This document shows positions 62,155 through 64,000 of a stretch of 64,000 nucleotides of DNA, in pieces. A program made the position numbers and the translations under genes. Under the pieces are notes generated by a model. It did no database searches, had not been told where the DNA came from, and was given only the letters and a program-made list of their open reading frames with translations. This DNA comes from Pontibacter chinhatensis (GTDB lineage Bacteria > Bacteroidota > Bacteroidia > Cytophagales > Hymenobacteraceae). How positions within the stretch are numbered: the first letter of the stretch is position 1; each line of letters starts with the position of its first letter. The stretch spans positions 558,001 through 622,000 of the forward strand of contig NZ_FOOT01000001.1 of NCBI RefSeq assembly GCF_900113285.1. The letters run 5' to 3'.

Positions 62155-63819
62155 TTACTTCTGGATTGTGAATTTGATAGTTACTGGAGTTCCGGCCTGG
62201 CCATTTGTGTAAGGAGTAGCCTTTAGGGTATAAGTACCAGTAGCCGGTGGGTTCCAGTTGCCGTAGTAGAAGTTACCATTGCCGTCGTCGCCGTGCAGGG
62301 CAAACGGAGCACCTTTGTCAGTGTAGGTCTTGCTCTGGGCGCCGCTCAACTCAAACTTCACATTCTCTACAGAAGAAGCAGTGTTAGCCTGGATGTTCAG
62401 CTTGGTGTAAGCCAGTGAGCTAAGCTTAATCACAGAACCATCAGCGATTGACTGCACACCCTTCTCAGTATGAGAGTCGATCAGGGTGAAGCCAGTGATA
62501 TCAGAGCTAGTTGATGGCAGAGCCGTCTCGTTGCTTCCGGAAGTAGAACCGCCATTTTCTGGAGTGATGTGCTCACCAGTGTTTACGATTGTAAAGGTAA
62601 CAGATACCGGAGTTCCAGCCTGGCCGTTCTTATAAGGAGTGGCCTTCAGCGTGTAAGTACCGGCTGCAGGTGGGTTCCAGTTGCCGTAGTAGAAGTTGCC
62701 TTTTCCGTCGTCGCCGTGCAGGGCAAACGGAGCCGCATTATCAGTAAACGTTTTGCTCTGGGCACCGCTCAGTTCAAACTTCACGCTCTCCACAGAAGAA
62801 GACGTGTTGGCCTGAACATTCAGCTTAGTGTACTCCAGTTGGCTAAGGCTGATTTGGGCACCGTTTGTGATTGGCATTACACCTTTCTCATAGTGAGAGT
62901 CAATCAGGGTAAAACCTGAAATGTCGGCACTGGATGATGGAGCAGAAGTACCAGCGTCAGGAGAGCTTGGCTCTGATGGGCTTGGAGCTGGCTCTGTAAC
63001 GGAACCTGATCCTGAACCTGAACCAGAAGACATCTCGCTAAGTGAGGCCTTGCTGTTGCCCAGCTTTACGTTGTCGATGTACCACACTCTCTTCTTCGTG
63101 TTAGTAGTCTCGCTTCCGTTCCAGTCCCACTTGTAGATACCTACTTTCCAGCGAGGAAGCTCATATCCTGACTTAATCGTAGCACCTGATCTAGACGCCA
63201 CTTTCTTGTCGTTCAACCATACTTCAATCAAACCGTCAGATCCTCCTGAGTGTACCATATGGATCACAAACTTGTGCCATACGTTCTTCGTCATTTTACC
63301 AAGTGGCAGGCGGGCCTCACCCACGTGCATGATAAATTCGCCGTTCTCAACTACCAGTACCGTGTGCGGGGAACCTGATCCACCACCTTGGTGCCACTGC
63401 GTGATGATGTCTCTGCTTTTCTCGTCAGCGTAATCAGAAGATGGGAAGTAACCGGCAAATGAATACCAGCCCTCTTTGGCTCTTGTATCTTCAGGGAAAA
63501 GGAATTCGGTTCTTGTTCCGCCGCTAGCCTCAGCGTCAGTGTCTCTCAGTTCGAAACGACCAGCTTTTGAGCCTTCAAAGGCCGGGTTGGATACCACGCT
63601 AAAGCCATAGTTGGTGCTTGATTGGTGCTTGATACCGCTAAAGCCGTTTCCGCTTTCGAAAGTCTCGTTGAAAATCAGGTTTGCAGAGGTTGCTAAATCA
63701 GTGGCTTCTGTGCCAAGTTCAGCGGTTGGTGTCATGTCTTCCAGTTCTTCTTTCTCGCATGACATAGTGATTGTGCCCACAAGTAGGGGCATAAGGATGT
63801 ACTTGAATCTTGAATTCAT
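62155..63819 (-). CDS. Heparin-lyase-I-family lipoprotein with two C-terminal beta repeats
   Basis: A 554-residue protein with a lipoprotein signal (MNSRFKYILMPLLVGTITMSC, Cys21). The first domain (about 50-260) has EGSKAGRFELRDTDAEASGGTRTEFLFPEDT, GWYSFAGYFPSSDY, ITQWHQGGGSGSPHTVLVV and WKVGIYKWDWNGSETTNTKKRVWYIDNVKLG. A Ser/Gly/Pro linker (SGSGSGSGSVTEPAPSPSEP) follows. Two ~115-residue repeats come next: both start FTLIDSH.EKG, share KFELSGAQSKT and APFALHGDDG.GNFYYGNWN, and end in TVTFTI- or TIKFTI-like strands. They look like Ig/FN3-type modules that bind carbohydrate or the wall. It has its own terminator. Confidence 0.85.
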   Translation of the reverse strand: MNSRFKYILMPLLVGTITMSCEKEELEDMTPTAELGTEATDLATSANLIFNETFESGNGFSGIKHQSSTNYGFSVVSNPAFEGSKAGRFELRDTDAEASGGTRTEFLFPEDTRAKEGWYSFAGYFPSSDYADEKSRDIITQWHQGGGSGSPHTVLVVENGEFIMHVGEARLPLGKMTKNVWHKFVIHMVHSGGSDGLIEVWLNDKKVASRSGATIKSGYELPRWKVGIYKWDWNGSETTNTKKRVWYIDNVKLGNSKASLSEMSSGSGSGSGSVTEPAPSPSEPSSPDAGTSAPSSSADISGFTLIDSHYEKGVMPITNGAQISLSQLEYTKLNVQANTSSSVESVKFELSGAQSKTFTDNAAPFALHGDDGKGNFYYGNWNPPAAGTYTLKATPYKNGQAGTPVSVTFTIVNTGEHITPENGGSTSGSNETALPSTSSDITGFTLIDSHTEKGVQSIADGSVIKLSSLAYTKLNIQANTASSVENVKFELSGAQSKTYTDKGAPFALHGDDGNGNFYYGNWNPPATGTYTLKATPYTNGQAGTPVTIKFTIQK

Positions 63820-64000
63820 ATTTTTTGGCTAAAAGTATGTTGGCTAAAAGGTGAAATTTTTGTCTGATGCTATAGAAACCTATTGTATTTATCCTAATTT
63901 ATATTGAGTTCTATAGCGACTTGGTTTTAAATTTTAATTGTAGATTTAATATTAAATAAAACTAATATTCGCAAATCTAAAGGTTTCTTCATAGGCAATT
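63820..64000. other. AT-rich 5' flank of the lyase lipoprotein gene
   Basis: The last 181 bases are AT-rich and contain no open frame of protein-like composition. The promoter of the lyase gene should lie here. An AAGTATG and two 'GGCTAAAAG' repeats occur at 63827-63850. Confidence 0.4.

Noticed and set aside
53136..63819. Genomic island with integrase or transposase bringing in the - strand group
   Set aside because: No integrase, transposase, tRNA target or direct repeats were seen at the borders, so transfer is not supported by this window.

Overview
The window looks like a chromosomal segment of a member of the Bacteroidota, most likely a Cytophagales/Hymenobacteraceae-type (Pontibacter-like) bacterium. 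The evidence is the gene families present (UpxY/NusG-like antiterminator, lmo0937-type small membrane proteins, YbiT-type ABC-F, STAS-like proteins of the Hymenobacter type), a moderate GC content, -7 promoter boxes of the TAnnTTTG kind, and many lipoproteins with a Cys lipobox. The genus is inferred, not proven. I see no rRNA, tRNA, CRISPR array, phage or complete insertion sequence.

Positions 1-34400 are a housekeeping and accessory mosaic of short, mostly independent transcription units. They include a heme A synthase, a DinB-like protein, MscL, a YfcE-type phosphodiesterase, threonine aldolase, an AlkA-type DNA glycosylase, a type IB topoisomerase, a large M16 peptidase, two M48 peptidases, an App1-type lipid phosphatase, a trehalose-synthase-like GH13 enzyme, a Gre factor, MtgA, a Lon-substrate-domain protein, a lipid kinase, an L,D-transpeptidase, an ABC-F ATPase, 3-hydroxybutyryl-CoA dehydrogenase and several small membrane or lipoproteins. 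Four gene deserts (about 2.6-3.2, 5.7-6.5, 10.6-11.3 and 19.4-20.3 kb) are filled by copies of one composite dispersed repeat, in which smaller inverted-repeat elements are nested.

Positions 34883-52896 form a Wzx/Wzy-type exopolysaccharide cluster on the + strand. The order is Wza-like export lipoprotein, Wzc-like tyrosine autokinase, UpxY-like antiterminator, uronate-type nucleotide-sugar epimerase, flippase, glycosyltransferase, polymerase, two P-loop proteins, four more glycosyltransferases, a WecG/TagA-family transferase and UDP-GlcNAc 2-epimerase. A strong terminator closes it at about 52980. It meets a - strand group (53136-63819) that encodes the initiating phosphoglycosyltransferase, two tandem two-domain acyltransferases, a DegT-like aminotransferase, a polysaccharide deacetylase and two heparin-lyase-I-family proteins. 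Together these could build, decorate, export and trim one acidic, amino-sugar-containing polymer; this joint role is inference.

The most unusual signal in the window is the heptamer AAGTATA (TATACTT on the other strand). It occurs more than 80 times by eye in the first 34 kb, in genes and gaps and in both orientations, and often as inverted pairs at transcript ends.
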